From the NCBI GenBank assembly GCA_964559435.1, contig CAZLHI010000011.1, positions 30,987-94,986 of the forward strand: 64,000 nt of DNA, given 5' to 3'. Position numbers and translations under genes: made by a program. The notes beneath the pieces are model-generated. The model was not told the origin of the DNA. It saw only the letters and a program-made list of their open reading frames with translations, and made no database searches. Positions 41,539 through 50,042 of the stretch are shown here, piece by piece (position 1 is the first letter of the stretch; the number at the start of each line of letters is the position of its first letter). The DNA is from Hebobacterum sp964559435 (lineage in GTDB: Bacteria > Armatimonadota > Hebobacteria > Hebobacterales > Hebobacteraceae).

Positions 41539-43770
41539 CTACATAAGCGACGGCATCTTCAACGCCGGATGCTCGTGCTCTTCGAGCCACGGCATGAGCT
41601 GTTCCACGGTCGTGGCCACCGTCTCATCGGCGATCTTCTCCAGGAAGTCGGGCATGTCGAGCTCGGCTGCGCGCTCCTCGATCCGTTCTGCCAGAGCCTC
41701 CTTCAACTCTTTCGGCAGCCAGAGAACCCGCGGCAGCCCGCCTTCGGCGGAGATAAACTTCTCGCTGACGATGTACAGCCGCCCGATGCCCAGAAAGCCC
41801 GGGGTCTGCAGGCCGCCGCCGACTGTGCCGGCCAGCGTGGTGAATGCCATGCCGCACGGCGTCATTCCCGGATACTCTCTGTTCACGATCATGACGCCGT
41901 GAACCTCCCCGGTGGGCTCCGGGAGAATGGCCATGATGCACTCGAAGCAGCCGCAGGAGGTCATGGAGTCTTCCATCAGAGAGTAGGCGTTGAACCTCTC
42001 GACGGACTTGTTGGATGTCTGATACACGAACTCGTTCACGCCCTCCCACTGGCCCTTCGTGTCGTCGATGACGCGGCCCTTCTGCACGGGCTGGTTCGGC
42101 CCGGCCGGGTTGATCTCATAGGCGGCCTTGCCGTCGAGCCAGTTGTAGGCGCCGCAGAGGCCGAGGCGCTCGGGGCTGATGATGCAGACATGGTTCGGCG
42201 CGTAGGACTGACAGAGCGTGCACGAGTAGAATATGTCCACGCTTTCGTCTGTCATTCCGGCGACCCGCGCGTCGCGGGCGGCCCATACCTGCCGCGCGTC
42301 CTCCGTAATGGGGGTCATCGCCTCTTCCTCTGTGAGGATCGTCACCTGCACCTTGTCCACCAGGGCGGGGAAGTTCCGCAGATACTCGCCCCGCAGCAGC
42401 TCCCCGAAGTGCTTCAGCCGCAGGCCCGACTTGAAAGCGTCCTTCGAGATGCGCACCCAGCTCATGTCACGCTGGCCCATGTGGAACAGGCCCATCGCGT
42501 GGTTCAGGATGGTGTGAACTTGCCGCTCGAGGATGGGCTCGAAATCCTCCTGCATCTTGCGACCGGCCACCTCGATGTGGATCCCGAGCGGCATGGCCTC
42601 GCCGACGTCGACAGAGTCGCAATCCGCGCCGATGAGCTCGATCCTTCCGTCCTCGACCTGGTCCATTGGGCGCATTCGAAGGAACTCGATTGCGGTCGTG
42701 TACTTGCCGCCAAACTGCACCTGCATGTCGTCCCGGCGGACCGTCTCGCCCTCGAAGGCCGCTGCCACCGGCACCGGGATGTCGATCTTGCTGACGCTGA
42801 CCTTGACGCCGCGCACCTCGACGCACGTCTCCACGATCCGCTGCCGGTCCAACTCCCTCACCAGGGCCTCGTAGGTCGTGACACCGCTGGGCCGGATCTC
42901 CGGTATCTCCGTGTCGCAGATGACGGGGAAGCCCATGTTGATTGCGCCCGCGCCGCTGGCGTACTTCAGGTCGTCGATGTCGCCCAGCCCGAGCCCGAAG
43001 GCGAAGATGCGGGCCCTGGTATAGTCGAGACACTCCTTCCACTGGCCCCTCTTGTGGCCGCCGAAGGTCAGCGCGCCGCGGATCGCCCAGTTGAGGGCGT
43101 AGATGATCGACTCCGTGTCCGGGCCGAGCGGCACGATGTAGCGCCCCCACCAGGCCTTCCGGAGATCGCCGTCCTCCGTTTCCGAGGCATCCTTTGGCAG
43201 CACGCCGGCTTCGATGAGCTGATCCCTCATCGTCTCACCTTTGTGGTTGCCGATGAGGAAGGTGAGGATGTTGCGTTTCTGGAGCTCTCGGATGACGTGG
43301 ACCGCCGCATCGACATCCGGAGCAGCTCCGACGACGGCCGCGAACCCCGGGAGACGACCGTCCACGAGTTGAATGCCGAGGGTTCGCAGGATGGTGTCCG
43401 AGATGAAGCCGTGCCATCCCTCGAGCGGCTCCTCACCCTCGAGATACGCGATCGCCTTCAGCAGCTCCTCGGCCAGCAGCGTCGCGATGCCGGCATCGAG
43501 CGTGGCCGGCAGGTACGGGAGCCAGATGCGCTCCGACGGCTCCTCGGATAGGAGCGACTTCGCAGCTTCGACTATCTCGCGCGCCTGCCCAAGTGTTGAC
43601 ACTTCCAGGCCCAGCAGCGCGTAGGCCATCGGCAGGAAGAACGCGGTCTCCGGAAACTCGATCGCCTGCGACTCGCCGTGCTTCTCGATTGCGGCGGTGA
43701 GCTTCTCCTCCGCCTGTGCCACTATCTCATTCGATCCCCGGATCGCAGCTGCAGCAACAGCCTTAGACAT
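41539..43770 (-). CDS. acsB: CO-methylating acetyl-CoA synthase (ACS)
   Basis: 743 residues, so it is the long bacterial type with the CODH-contacting N-domain (archaeal CdhC lacks it). A-cluster ligands appear in CTLCQSYAPNHVC, RLGLCGAYNW and the Ni-binding CGCFEC (about 595-600). The enzyme condenses CO, methyl-CFeSP and CoA to acetyl-CoA. Followed by acsC and preceded by metF. Its leader shares a 13-nt motif with cooS (43778-43790). Confidence 0.96.
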   Translation of the reverse strand: MSKAVAAAAIRGSNEIVAQAEEKLTAAIEKHGESQAIEFPETAFFLPMAYALLGLEVSTLGQAREIVEAAKSLLSEEPSERIWLPYLPATLDAGIATLLAEELLKAIAYLEGEEPLEGWHGFISDTILRTLGIQLVDGRLPGFAAVVGAAPDVDAAVHVIRELQKRNILTFLIGNHKGETMRDQLIEAGVLPKDASETEDGDLRKAWWGRYIVPLGPDTESIIYALNWAIRGALTFGGHKRGQWKECLDYTRARIFAFGLGLGDIDDLKYASGAGAINMGFPVICDTEIPEIRPSGVTTYEALVRELDRQRIVETCVEVRGVKVSVSKIDIPVPVAAAFEGETVRRDDMQVQFGGKYTTAIEFLRMRPMDQVEDGRIELIGADCDSVDVGEAMPLGIHIEVAGRKMQEDFEPILERQVHTILNHAMGLFHMGQRDMSWVRISKDAFKSGLRLKHFGELLRGEYLRNFPALVDKVQVTILTEEEAMTPITEDARQVWAARDARVAGMTDESVDIFYSCTLCQSYAPNHVCIISPERLGLCGAYNWLDGKAAYEINPAGPNQPVQKGRVIDDTKGQWEGVNEFVYQTSNKSVERFNAYSLMEDSMTSCGCFECIMAILPEPTGEVHGVMIVNREYPGMTPCGMAFTTLAGTVGGGLQTPGFLGIGRLYIVSEKFISAEGGLPRVLWLPKELKEALAERIEERAAELDMPDFLEKIADETVATTVEQLMPWLEEHEHPALKMPSLM

Positions 43771-43777
43771 CCTCCCT

Positions 43778-43790
43778 ACTCCTTAGGAAC
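43778..43790 (-). promoter_or_regulatory. Shared 13-nt leader motif ahead of acsB
   Basis: On the minus strand GTTCCTAAGGAGT lies just before the acsB start and contains the AAGGAG ribosome site. The identical 13-mer precedes cooS (53742-53754). The core TCCTAAGGA is nearly self-complementary. Confidence 0.5.
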
Positions 43791-43821
43791 GACTCTGACG
43801 CCTGACCCGCACCCCGTCTCC

Positions 43822-44733
43822 CTAAAGGCCCGCGGCCTCGAGCACCGCTGGCACGTGATGGCCCCAGCCCAGCGGCATCAGGTGGACCCCCGCGCAGTGC
43901 GGCCTCAGATCCCGGATCAGCCGCGCGGCTATGTCAATGCTCGTCTTCGTTCTGAAGTCAGCTTTCTTCCCCTCAGCCCTGGCCGACTTGTCCTTCTCAC
44001 CGGCCTCGCTCATCTCTTTGACGAGACTATCCGGCACGAACACGCCGGCGACGTTGGCGTTCATGTAGCGCGCCATTCCGGCTGACTTGAGAAGCACGAT
44101 CCCAGCCAGAATCGGCACATCAACGTCCGCCACTCGCTCCATGAACTCGGCGAACGTATCTACATCGTACACGGCCTGCGTCTGGATGAACTTGGCCCCC
44201 GCCCGGACCTTGTTGTGAAGCTTGTAGATCTGTGGCTCGACGGGGTCGGCGCCCGGGGTGACGATGGCGCCGAGGAACAGGCCCTCGGGCAGACCCTCCA
44301 GTTCGTTCCCACTGAGATCGTACCCTTGAATCAAGCCCTGTGCCGCCTGGAGCAGTGAAACCGAGTCGAGGTCGAATACCGGTTTCGACTCCGGATGGTC
44401 GCCGAGAACTACATGGTCGCCCGTCAGGCACAGCACATTTCGTATCCCGAGCACATAGGCGCTGAGCAGTTCGCTCTGAAGTGCCAGCCGGTTCCGGTCT
44501 CGGCACACCATCTGCAGGATCGGCTCGAGACCCTTCCGCTCGATGAGCGCACAGGTCGCAAGCGAGCTCACTCGCATGGAGGCGGCCTGGAGATCGGTCA
44601 CATTGATGCCGGCGACACGCCCGCGGAGGAGCTCCGCCTCCTCCAGCACATGCTCCATGTCAACGCCCTTCGGCGGCGCCACCTCACATGTGATCACGAA
44701 ATCGTGCGAATCCAGAGCTTCTCTAAACCTCAT
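43822..44733 (-). CDS. metF: Methylenetetrahydrofolate reductase (MetF)
   Basis: 303 residues; FAD-binding TIM barrel with ITCEVAPPKGVDMEHVLEEA near the start, QMVCRDRNRLALQSEL, VLCLTGDHVVLG and AKFIQTQAVYD. Reduces methylene-THF to methyl-THF, last step of the methyl branch before AcsE. Together with MetV forms the acetogen-type enzyme; the third subunits known elsewhere (RnfC2 or Hdr/MvhD) are not seen in this window. Confidence 0.95.
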   Translation of the reverse strand: MRFREALDSHDFVITCEVAPPKGVDMEHVLEEAELLRGRVAGINVTDLQAASMRVSSLATCALIERKGLEPILQMVCRDRNRLALQSELLSAYVLGIRNVLCLTGDHVVLGDHPESKPVFDLDSVSLLQAAQGLIQGYDLSGNELEGLPEGLFLGAIVTPGADPVEPQIYKLHNKVRAGAKFIQTQAVYDVDTFAEFMERVADVDVPILAGIVLLKSAGMARYMNANVAGVFVPDSLVKEMSEAGEKDKSARAEGKKADFRTKTSIDIAARLIRDLRPHCAGVHLMPLGWGHHVPAVLEAAGL

Positions 44734-44776
44734 TCGATTGCCGCCTCCGACCCAATGTGACCGCCCGCCAGGTCCT

Positions 44777-45472
44777 TCAACCCTCCCCCTCCGCCTGCTC
44801 GGGCGCTACCAGTTCCAGAGCCCAGAGACTGCTGCGCCGCTTCTCCCCCACGAGCAGCATGTTCCTGAAGTTGCGCAGCGGCGGCATCTCCTTCAGGCGA
44901 TCTGCCCTTCCACGCGCCTCCAGCCTCTCGTAGATCTTCATCCAGCCGCACTCGACTGAGTCATCCACCTCGCACCTGCCGTCCTTCGGCCCTCCGCAGC
45001 TCCCGTAGAGCAATGATTTGGAGCAGGCCGTGTAGGGGCAGATGCCCCCGGTGTAGTCCAGCATGCAGTAGCCGCACTCGGCGCAGCGCGGCTCGGAGCG
45101 CCACAGGCCCTGGAAACCACCGACATAGACCGAGTTCGTGCCCGGATGTACCGGCTTATCCACGGCGGCGGCCACCGCCTGAATGCCGGCACCGCAGGCG
45201 AGAACCAGGATGCCGTCCGCGGAGTCGACTTCAGCCAGGTGCTGGCTGAGCATGAGCGCGGTCAGCCCCGCGTTGCAGGTCATCTCGACTCGCGCCGTCC
45301 CGGTCACCGATTTGCCGTTCGCCTCGAGTTCCTTTACCATCTCCGCTGTGTGCTCGGGATCGGACACGCCGCATCCGGCCGAGCACCCATCGCAGGCGAC
45401 GAGGAAAACTTTACCCTCGCCCTCGAGGTAGCCCAGTATCTCTTCAGTGGGCTTGCGTTCCGATGCGATCAT
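44777..45472 (-). CDS. metV: Methylenetetrahydrofolate reductase C-terminal/Fe-S subunit (MetV)
   Basis: 231 residues, rich in Cys: CDGCSAGCG near the start, AECGYCMLDYTGGICPYTAC and SCGGPKDGRCEVDDSVECGW near the end, as in MetV. Binds Fe-S clusters (and Zn) and passes electrons to MetF. Overlaps the hydrogenase protease gene by 4 bp and is 43 bp before metF, so hydrogenase and methylene-THF reductase are translationally linked here. Confidence 0.92.
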   Translation of the reverse strand: MIASERKPTEEILGYLEGEGKVFLVACDGCSAGCGVSDPEHTAEMVKELEANGKSVTGTARVEMTCNAGLTALMLSQHLAEVDSADGILVLACGAGIQAVAAAVDKPVHPGTNSVYVGGFQGLWRSEPRCAECGYCMLDYTGGICPYTACSKSLLYGSCGGPKDGRCEVDDSVECGWMKIYERLEARGRADRLKEMPPLRNFRNMLLVGEKRRSSLWALELVAPEQAEGEG

Positions 45473-45957
45473 ATCGGCGTCTCCTCAATCTGTATCCAGC
45501 CGAGCTCCCGCGCCATGCGCACCTCCAGCAGCGGGAGGCACTCAGCCACTGCGTCCGATAGCTCGGTGCCCCAGCCCGTCTCGCCGGGCTCCACCCCGTA
45601 GATCACGATCTCTCCCACACGCAGCCCGGCCTGCTGAAGCAGCCCCAGCTGGTCGAGCAGCCCATGTTCGTGAACCGACAATGCCGGCGCGTCTCTATCG
45701 GCCACATCGCGGAGGGAGACGCGGTGAATGCTCCCGGGCTCCTTCCCCGATCGCAGCGCGTCGATGACCACGAGCTTGTCGATGTCCTGCCAGTCGGAAA
45801 GGGCCTCGAAGACTGCTGTGCCGCCGTCAACCATCGCAGCGTGCTGGGCACACGGTCCGCTCGCCAGGACGCGAACTGCGTGGACGCCCACCCCTTCGTC
45901 CTGGCGCAGCAGATTGCCGACTCCCAGCACTACTACCTTCTTCACAGGACTCGCCAT
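45469..45957 (-). CDS. Hydrogenase maturation protease (HycI/HyaD family)
   Basis: 162 residues. Starts VVVLGVGNLLRQDEGVG, the signature of [NiFe] hydrogenase endopeptidases, with Asp/Glu Ni-sensing residues in QDEGVG and DAL. The His of the usual third position is in SVHEHGL. It removes the C-terminal peptide of the large subunit after nickel insertion. Overlaps the large-subunit gene by 16 bp. Confidence 0.92.
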   Translation of the reverse strand: MASPVKKVVVLGVGNLLRQDEGVGVHAVRVLASGPCAQHAAMVDGGTAVFEALSDWQDIDKLVVIDALRSGKEPGSIHRVSLRDVADRDAPALSVHEHGLLDQLGLLQQAGLRVGEIVIYGVEPGETGWGTELSDAVAECLPLLEVRMARELGWIQIEETPI

Positions 45958-47510
45958 GCGCCCACCTTCCGGCCCTTCGGCGTCAGCATGTGCACCGAGC
46001 AGGCGAGGCAGGGATCGAAGGACCGAACGATCCGCACCACCTCGAACGGATTCTCGGGGTCCCTGATCTTGGTGCCGATGATGGCCCGCTCCATTGGCCC
46101 GGGATTGCCATCATCGTCCTTCGGCGAGGCGTTCCACGTCGTCGGCACGACGAGCTGATACCGGGCGAGCTTGTGATCTTGTATCTCGCACCAGTGACCC
46201 AGCGCGCCCCGCGGCGCCTCCGTCAGGCCCATGCCGGTGGCACTCTGCGGTACCTCCCGCCACTCGCACACCGGCTCGCCCGGCTTCAGCGCCATCGCCC
46301 AGCCAAGCATGGCGTCGGCGAGCCGCCGTGCCTCCAGCGCCCGTGCCGCGTGACGGCCGAGCACCGAGAACAGCGCCTCCGGTCCCGCCTTGAATCGCCC
46401 GAGCACCGCCTCCACGTCTCTCTTGACGGCCTCGTCCCCGGCGGCATAGGCGACCAGCGCCCGGGCCAGGGGCCCTACCTCATGCGGCTGACCCGCGTAG
46501 CGCGGAGCCTTGAGCCACGAGTACCCGGACTCTTTGTCGGGCGCCGGTACGGTGTCGGCTTCGGCCGGCTTGCGGCCGCTGGTCGCGTCGTCATACCAGG
46601 AGTTGCGGACGTACTCGGCGACCTGCTCCGGATCGGGGGCCTCGAGCGTGAGGTCCGCTCCAACCCGGCCGGCGGGGAAGAACCGCTGGCGCTTCAGCAG
46701 GTTTGTCTCTTTCGTCTCCAGATCGAGGCCGCCCCAGGACAGGCAGCGCTTTGGGCCTGCGCCAATCCCGAAGTAATCAGGATAGGCTTCGGCGACAGCC
46801 AGAACGTCAGCGATATACACGTCATCGATGAAACGCCTGAGCCACTCGAGCTTCGACAGGAAGGCGGCGATCTTGTCTGCGGTGGGCGTCTCGGTGCATC
46901 CAGCCACGACGATGCCGACCTGGTGCGGCATCTTGCCCCCGAAGATGGCGCACATCTCGTGCGCGATTCGCCGCGCTTCGAGTGCTCGCACGTAATGGGC
47001 CGCGGCCTGCTGGTTGGCTTCCTTCGGAAGCCGGTAGTCACCCTCGTAGCGCGGCATGAACGGCGCCAACTGCCCCCGACCTATGAACCCGCTGAGGCTC
47101 TTCAGCCCATCGTCGGCCCCGTCGTAGTCGGCCGCCGCGCTCACATCCACATAGTCGAGCGCGGCCAGGTGATAGAAGTGCAGGATGTGGGACTGGATGA
47201 AGTTGGACCCGAAGATCAGGTTGCGCATCAGGCGGCCGTTGTCCGGTATCTGCCCATCGACGCCGAAGGCCGAGTCGAGGCAGAGCGCAGAGGCCATGGC
47301 GTGGGCCACCGGACAGACGCCGCACACTCGCTGGGACAGCAGAGCCGCGTCCCGCGGGTCGCGGCCGAGCAGCATCAGCTCGAAGCCCCGGAACATCTGC
47401 CCCGAGCACCTCGCCTCCTTGACCTCCCCGGCGTCGATGACAACGTCAATCTTGAGGTGGCCTTCGATTCGGGTGATCGGATCGATACGTATGGTCTGCG
47501 TATCGGCCAT
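45942..47510 (-). CDS. [NiFe] hydrogenase large subunit
   Basis: 522 residues. L1 ligands RVCGVCPVAH (C63, C66) and L2 ligands DPCLACSVH (C501, C504) bind the Ni-Fe site. Residues after His507 (MLTPKGRKVGAWRVL) form the 15-residue peptide removed by the adjacent protease. Sequence is of the group 1 uptake type, but the small subunit lacks a Tat signal, so it works in the cytoplasm. It oxidises H2 (or, in reverse, disposes of electrons). Confidence 0.93.
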   Translation of the reverse strand: MADTQTIRIDPITRIEGHLKIDVVIDAGEVKEARCSGQMFRGFELMLLGRDPRDAALLSQRVCGVCPVAHAMASALCLDSAFGVDGQIPDNGRLMRNLIFGSNFIQSHILHFYHLAALDYVDVSAAADYDGADDGLKSLSGFIGRGQLAPFMPRYEGDYRLPKEANQQAAAHYVRALEARRIAHEMCAIFGGKMPHQVGIVVAGCTETPTADKIAAFLSKLEWLRRFIDDVYIADVLAVAEAYPDYFGIGAGPKRCLSWGGLDLETKETNLLKRQRFFPAGRVGADLTLEAPDPEQVAEYVRNSWYDDATSGRKPAEADTVPAPDKESGYSWLKAPRYAGQPHEVGPLARALVAYAAGDEAVKRDVEAVLGRFKAGPEALFSVLGRHAARALEARRLADAMLGWAMALKPGEPVCEWREVPQSATGMGLTEAPRGALGHWCEIQDHKLARYQLVVPTTWNASPKDDDGNPGPMERAIIGTKIRDPENPFEVVRIVRSFDPCLACSVHMLTPKGRKVGAWRVL

Positions 47511-47513
47511 CGG

Positions 47514-48449
47514 TTACTCGTCCTCCGCGGGCTGGGGCCGCATAACCGCGGCGAGTTTCCCCGACCCTTTGTCCAACGCCACCCGCGGCAGTTCCGGCAG
47601 CCCGATCTTCCGGTAGATCGGACTGGCGACGTCCGGGAAGAAGGGCTCCACACAGCCGTGGCAGGGCGACCCGGCCTTGACGCACCAGTTGACGCCCCCG
47701 TTGAACTCCCTCTCCGGGCAGTCGGCGTGCGTCCAGGGCCCCTTGCATCCCAACTCGTAGAGACAGCCGGGCTCGCCGACGGACTTCGCAAACCTGTTGG
47801 CCTCGAAGTCACCGCGGCGCTGGCAGAGATCGTGGAGGAGGTGGCCAAAGAAACGCTTCGGCCGGCCAGCCGCATCCACCTCATCGGCCGTCGGCCAACC
47901 GAAGAGAAGCGCGTGCCCCACCGTTCCGGTGAACCAATCGGGATGGGGCGGACAGCCGGCGACATTGATGATCGGCTTCTCGATCCGGGCCTTCGTCAGC
48001 GCATCCATCACGCTCACGCATCCGCTGGGATTGGGCGAGGCGGCATGCATGCCGCCATAGGCCGCGCAGGTGCCCATCGCAACGACGGCCCCCGCCTTCT
48101 CTGCCAGCTCCAGCGCGCGCTCGTGCATGGTCGACTCGCCGCCCCTTCCGGCCGCGCGGCCGAATAGGCCGCCGGCCGCGGTCGGAAGCGCGCCATCAAT
48201 CACCAGCAGATACTCCTCGCCCGCCTCCTCGATGGCGCCGAGTATGTCCAGGGCCACCGTGCCGGAGCCGGCCATGATCGTCGGCTGGAACTTCAGGCTC
48301 ACATGATGCCCGGGGGCGATCTGATCGACGATCAGATCGCGGACGTTGGGCGCCACGCCGTTCAGCGCGGCCACCGCGCATCCCGAGCAGGCCGAGGCCT
48401 GATACCAGACGGCCGGATGCTCTTCGACGGGTCCGAAATTCGCCATCAC
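47514..48449 (-). CDS. [NiFe] hydrogenase small subunit, no Tat signal
   Basis: 311 residues. Proximal-cluster motif ACSGCAVAALNG near residue 20 and GTCAAYGGMHAA, VAGCPPHPDWFTGT, then C-terminal Cys sets (GCLYELGCKGPWTHADC, GSPCHGC) for the medial and distal Fe-S clusters. It starts directly with the catalytic fold: there is no twin-Arg signal and no C-terminal membrane anchor, so it is soluble and cytoplasmic. GTG 48449 (or ATG 48446) after AGGAG. 3 bp before the large subunit. Confidence 0.92.
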   Translation of the reverse strand: MMANFGPVEEHPAVWYQASACSGCAVAALNGVAPNVRDLIVDQIAPGHHVSLKFQPTIMAGSGTVALDILGAIEEAGEEYLLVIDGALPTAAGGLFGRAAGRGGESTMHERALELAEKAGAVVAMGTCAAYGGMHAASPNPSGCVSVMDALTKARIEKPIINVAGCPPHPDWFTGTVGHALLFGWPTADEVDAAGRPKRFFGHLLHDLCQRRGDFEANRFAKSVGEPGCLYELGCKGPWTHADCPEREFNGGVNWCVKAGSPCHGCVEPFFPDVASPIYRKIGLPELPRVALDKGSGKLAAVMRPQPAEDE

Positions 48450-48479
48450 TTCGCTCCTACAGAATCATCGAAAGCGCAG

Positions 48480-49403
48480 CTAGCCCTCGGTTTGCCATTT
48501 CGCCCCTTCGAGGGTGTTGCGCAGCAGAATCGCCGTCGTCACGACGCCGACCCCGCCGGGAACCGGCGTTATGGCGGCCGCTCTCTCTTTGGCGGCCTCG
48601 AAGTCAACATCGCCGTGGGTCCTGGTCTTCCCCGTCTGCTCGTCTTTCACGCGAATCGTCGCCACATCGATGACGATCGCGCCTGATTTCACCATGTCGC
48701 CAGAGATCAGGCCTGGCTTCACGCCGACCGCGGTCACGAGGATATCGGCCCGACTCGTGTGGGCGGTGAGATCGCCGCGTTCGCTCGTCCCGATGTGGCA
48801 CACGGTCACCGTTGCCCCTGCCAGCTTATCGGTCTTGCCGTCGCTGTCGGCCGTAATGTACTTGTCAACCAGCAAGAGCGCTACGGGCTTGCCGACGATC
48901 TCGCTGCTGCCCACCACCACCGCTTCCTTGCCGTAGGCATCGACGCCCGAGGCACGAAGCAGCTCGATGACGCTCATCGCCGTGCATGGCGCCAGCCGCG
49001 GCTGTCCCAGTACGACTCGGCCGAGATTGGCGGGGCTCACTCCGTCAACGTCCTTCCGCGGATCGATCAGCGCCTGTGCCGTGGCACCGTCTATCCCCTT
49101 GGGCACCGGCATGAGCAGCAGCACGCCGTGCACGCTCGGGTCCGCGTTGAGCTTGGCGATGGCCGCCTCGAGATCGGACTGGCTGACGTCGACCGGAAGC
49201 TGTTGGAGCTCATAGGCGATGCCGACCTGCCCGCATGCCTTCTCCTGCGCGCCGGCGTAGAACTTCGCACCCGGGTTATCGCCCGCGAGCACGGCCACCA
49301 GCTTCGGCGTCACTCCCTTGGCCTGAAGTCTCTCGACCTCGGCCTTGACGCCAGCTCGTATCTCCTCCGAGATTGGCTTTCCTTCCAGCAGCTTTGCGCT
49401 CAC
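48480..49403 (-). CDS. folD: FolD-family methylenetetrahydrofolate dehydrogenase, predicted to lack cyclohydrolase activity
   Basis: 307 residues from GTG 49403 (GTGA overlap with fchA; GAGGAGAGG upstream). NADP-binding GSSEIVGKPVALLL and C-terminal ITPVPGGVGVVTTAILL are normal, and DPRKDVDG is kept. The catalytic Lys of the YxxxK motif (Lys54 in E. coli FolD) is Gln53 (FYAGAQEK), and the Gln of the VQLPLP motif (Gln98) is Leu97 (LLLMPV). Both residues are needed for the cyclohydrolase half. With fchA adjacent, the protein is probably a dehydrogenase only. There is also an insertion around DKYITADSDGKTDK in the NAD(P) domain. Confidence 0.93.
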   Translation of the reverse strand: MSAKLLEGKPISEEIRAGVKAEVERLQAKGVTPKLVAVLAGDNPGAKFYAGAQEKACGQVGIAYELQQLPVDVSQSDLEAAIAKLNADPSVHGVLLLMPVPKGIDGATAQALIDPRKDVDGVSPANLGRVVLGQPRLAPCTAMSVIELLRASGVDAYGKEAVVVGSSEIVGKPVALLLVDKYITADSDGKTDKLAGATVTVCHIGTSERGDLTAHTSRADILVTAVGVKPGLISGDMVKSGAIVIDVATIRVKDEQTGKTRTHGDVDFEAAKERAAAITPVPGGVGVVTTAILLRNTLEGAKWQTEG

Positions 49404-50041
49404 TTTGCCTCTCCTCGCATGATGGCTTGGACCTTCTCCCAGACTTCTCCGCCGAGCTTCGCGCCCGCTTCCAGAAGCGGCTTCAGCTCCTCTCGGCATT
49501 CCTCGACGTATGACTCGTCCTTGATATAGGCGAGGTTGATCTCAACGTTCAGCGCGGCGCACTCCATGGCCGCCACCGCGAACTTCGCGGCCACGCCGAC
49601 GTCGGTGATGAGATTGGGGTTGCCCTTGTCCCCTAGGTCGGCCGCTATCTCTACCACGCCGTGGGCCGCCTTCACCGCCTCTCGCGGCACCTCGGCGGCG
49701 GCCTTCAGCGCCCTCTGCATGGCGGCTTTCCGCGCGGCCTTCTGCTCATCGCTGTCCCGCGGCATCTTCTGCGCGGCGGCCACCTGGCCGTAGGCCTCGG
49801 TGTCTGCCTGCGTGAGCCGCTGGAGCGCACCGCGCAACTCCTCCGACCGGGACAGCTGTCGCCGCACCTCCTCCTCGACGGCCGCGAACTTCTCCCGGCC
49901 CACCGTGAAGTTCGCCACCATGCTGTTGAGCGCCGCGCCGAGTGCGCCGACCAGCGCGGCCGCGCTGCCACCGCCCGGAGCAGGCTGCCCGGAGGCGAGC
50001 GCGTCGGTGTATCTTCTCAGCGGCTCCGCCAGGTACCCCAT
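49400..50041 (-). CDS. fchA: Methenyltetrahydrofolate cyclohydrolase (FchA, cyclodeaminase-like)
   Basis: 213 residues, all-helical formiminotransferase-cyclodeaminase family with APGGGSAAALVGALGAAL at the start and NPNLITDVGVAAKFAVAAMECA in the middle. It converts formyl-THF to methenyl-THF in the methyl branch. It sits 1 bp after fhs and overlaps folD, the classical acetogen order. Its presence compensates for the altered FolD. Confidence 0.93.
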   Translation of the reverse strand: MGYLAEPLRRYTDALASGQPAPGGGSAAALVGALGAALNSMVANFTVGREKFAAVEEEVRRQLSRSEELRGALQRLTQADTEAYGQVAAAQKMPRDSDEQKAARKAAMQRALKAAAEVPREAVKAAHGVVEIAADLGDKGNPNLITDVGVAAKFAVAAMECAALNVEINLAYIKDESYVEECREELKPLLEAGAKLGGEVWEKVQAIMRGEAK

Positions 50042-50042
50042 C

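Noticed and set aside
41506..43551. A 681-codon open frame on the plus strand
   Set aside because: Antisense to acsB, which has all A-cluster ligands. It reads as a His/Arg/Leu-rich shadow.
45990..48167. A 725-codon open frame on the plus strand
   Set aside because: It is antisense to the two hydrogenase subunit genes, whose motifs are unmistakable. Long antisense frames are expected at this GC content and it has no family features.
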